Shown here piece after piece: positions 63,567 through 64,000 of a stretch of 64,000 nt of DNA. The DNA comes from Hyphomicrobiales bacterium. Lineage in GTDB: Bacteria; Pseudomonadota; Alphaproteobacteria; Rhizobiales; Xanthobacteraceae. The number at the start of each line of letters is the position of its first letter. Positions within the stretch are counted from its first letter, which is position 1. The notes beneath the pieces were generated by a model, which saw only the letters and a program-made list of their open reading frames with translations, was not told the DNA's origin and searched no databases. Position numbers and translations under genes: made by a program. The stretch is from positions 620,001 to 684,000 of the forward strand of contig JADJPN010000001.1 in NCBI GenBank assembly GCA_016713235.1. Reading direction: 5' to 3'.

Positions 63567-64000
63567 GTGGCCGACCTTTCGAAGCTAGAGAACGATCTTA
63601 CTGCCCAGATCGCGGGCGCGGCTGACGAAGCCGCGCTCGAATCCGTTCGCGTTAGCGCGCTCGGCAAGAAGGGCTCGGTCTCCGAACTCTTGAAGGGCCT
63701 CGGCGCGATGTCGCCGGAGGAGCGCAAGACCGAGGGCGCGAAGATCAACGCGCTGCGCGACCGCGTCTCGGTCGCGCTGGACGCGAAAAAGTCCGAGCTG
63801 AAAGAAAAAGCGATCGCGGCAAAACTGGCAGCCGACGTCGCCGACGTGACGCTGCCGGTTCGCGCGGCACCCGCCGAACAGGGCCGCATCCATCCGATCA
63901 GCCAGGTCATCGACGAACTGACCGCGATCTTCGCCGACATGGGCTTCTCGGTCGCCGAAGGGCCGGACATCGAAACCGATTTCTATAACTTCACGGCGCT
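63567..64000 (+). CDS. pheS: Phenylalanine-tRNA ligase subunit alpha, 5' part
   Basis: The frame from GTG 63567 is open to the window edge, about 144 codons. It begins VADLSKLENDLTAQIAGAADE, with the coiled-coil N-domain (ESVRVSALGKKGSVSELLKGL), and reaches HPISQVIDELTAIFADMGF and EGPDIETDFYNF, the start of the class II catalytic core. PheS charges tRNA-Phe together with PheT. Nine bases follow the rplT stop, so it is in the rpmI-rplT-pheS run. Cut off by the window end. Confidence 0.93.
   Translation, partial: MADLSKLENDLTAQIAGAADEAALESVRVSALGKKGSVSELLKGLGAMSPEERKTEGAKINALRDRVSVALDAKKSELKEKAIAAKLAADVADVTLPVRAAPAEQGRIHPISQVIDELTAIFADMGFSVAEGPDIETDFYNFTA

Overview
The window reads as a chromosomal segment of a GC-rich alphaproteobacterium of the order Hyphomicrobiales (Rhizobiales), probably near the Nitrobacteraceae/Xanthobacteraceae. 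The evidence is gene content and order: rpsT-dnaA-dnaN-recF-gyrB; mutM-ubiE-ubiB-coaBC-dut; a DivL-like kinase-tsaE-nucleotidyltransferase-addB-addA-trxA; folC-accD-trpA-trpB-trpF; cmk-rpsA-sppA-ihfB-lapA; and rnd-lptC-lptA-lptB-rpoN-hpf-ptsN. The family-level call is inference.

Layout. 0-5.6 kb: small metabolic genes (hydroxyacid dehydrogenase, VOC protein, MoeB/ThiF protein, metallo-hydrolase) and gyrB. 5.8-10.8 kb: replication block recF-dnaN-dnaA, a candidate oriC, and rpsT. 10.9-18.3 kb: a damaged enoyl-CoA hydratase, mutM, ubiquinone genes ubiE-ubiB, coaBC-dut, and an Rrf2 regulator next to cysK. 18.4-30 kb: a tightly overlapping run with the DivL-like kinase, a TsaE-sugar kinase fusion, a MurU-like uridylyltransferase, addB-addA and trxA. 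30-42.5 kb: a long minus-strand run from aroA-cmk-rpsA to folC, including trpF-trpB-x-trpA with an uncharacterised exported protein between trpB and trpA. 42.6-50.2 kb: an acidic-tailed zinc-ribbon protein, tRNA-Ala(GGC), a heat-shock gene pair behind an RpoH-type promoter and a possible RNA thermometer, then ptsN-hpf-rpoN-lptBAC-rnd. 50.2-54.5 kb: a lower-GC accessory stretch (OmpA-like barrel, LysR, Tat-exported aldo/keto reductase, exported GlcG-like protein) ending at the 3' end of tRNA-Leu(CAG). 54.8-64 kb: NDUFA9-like protein, uppP, an FzlA-like protein with queG, a damaged hydrolase and glycosyltransferase, infC with an AUU start, a damaged lipoprotein and methyltransferase, rpmI-rplT, and the start of pheS.

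The most striking global property is the number of reading-frame lesions: about two dozen, mostly in 2-29 kb and 58.5-62.7 kb, with few between 30 and 58 kb. Several lie in genes that should be essential (dnaA, dnaN, coaBC), so many are probably indel errors of sequencing or assembly and not true pseudogenes. An apparent CoaBC-Dut fusion is explained by one of them. Three genes (echA, addA, a glycosyltransferase) also seem to lack about 30-45 internal codons. No insertion sequence, integrase, prophage, CRISPR array or rRNA operon was seen. I found no clearly new multi-gene system. The best leads are the exported protein inside the trp operon, the hsp20 leader, the TsaE-kinase/MurU cluster and the tRNA-Leu-adjacent accessory module.
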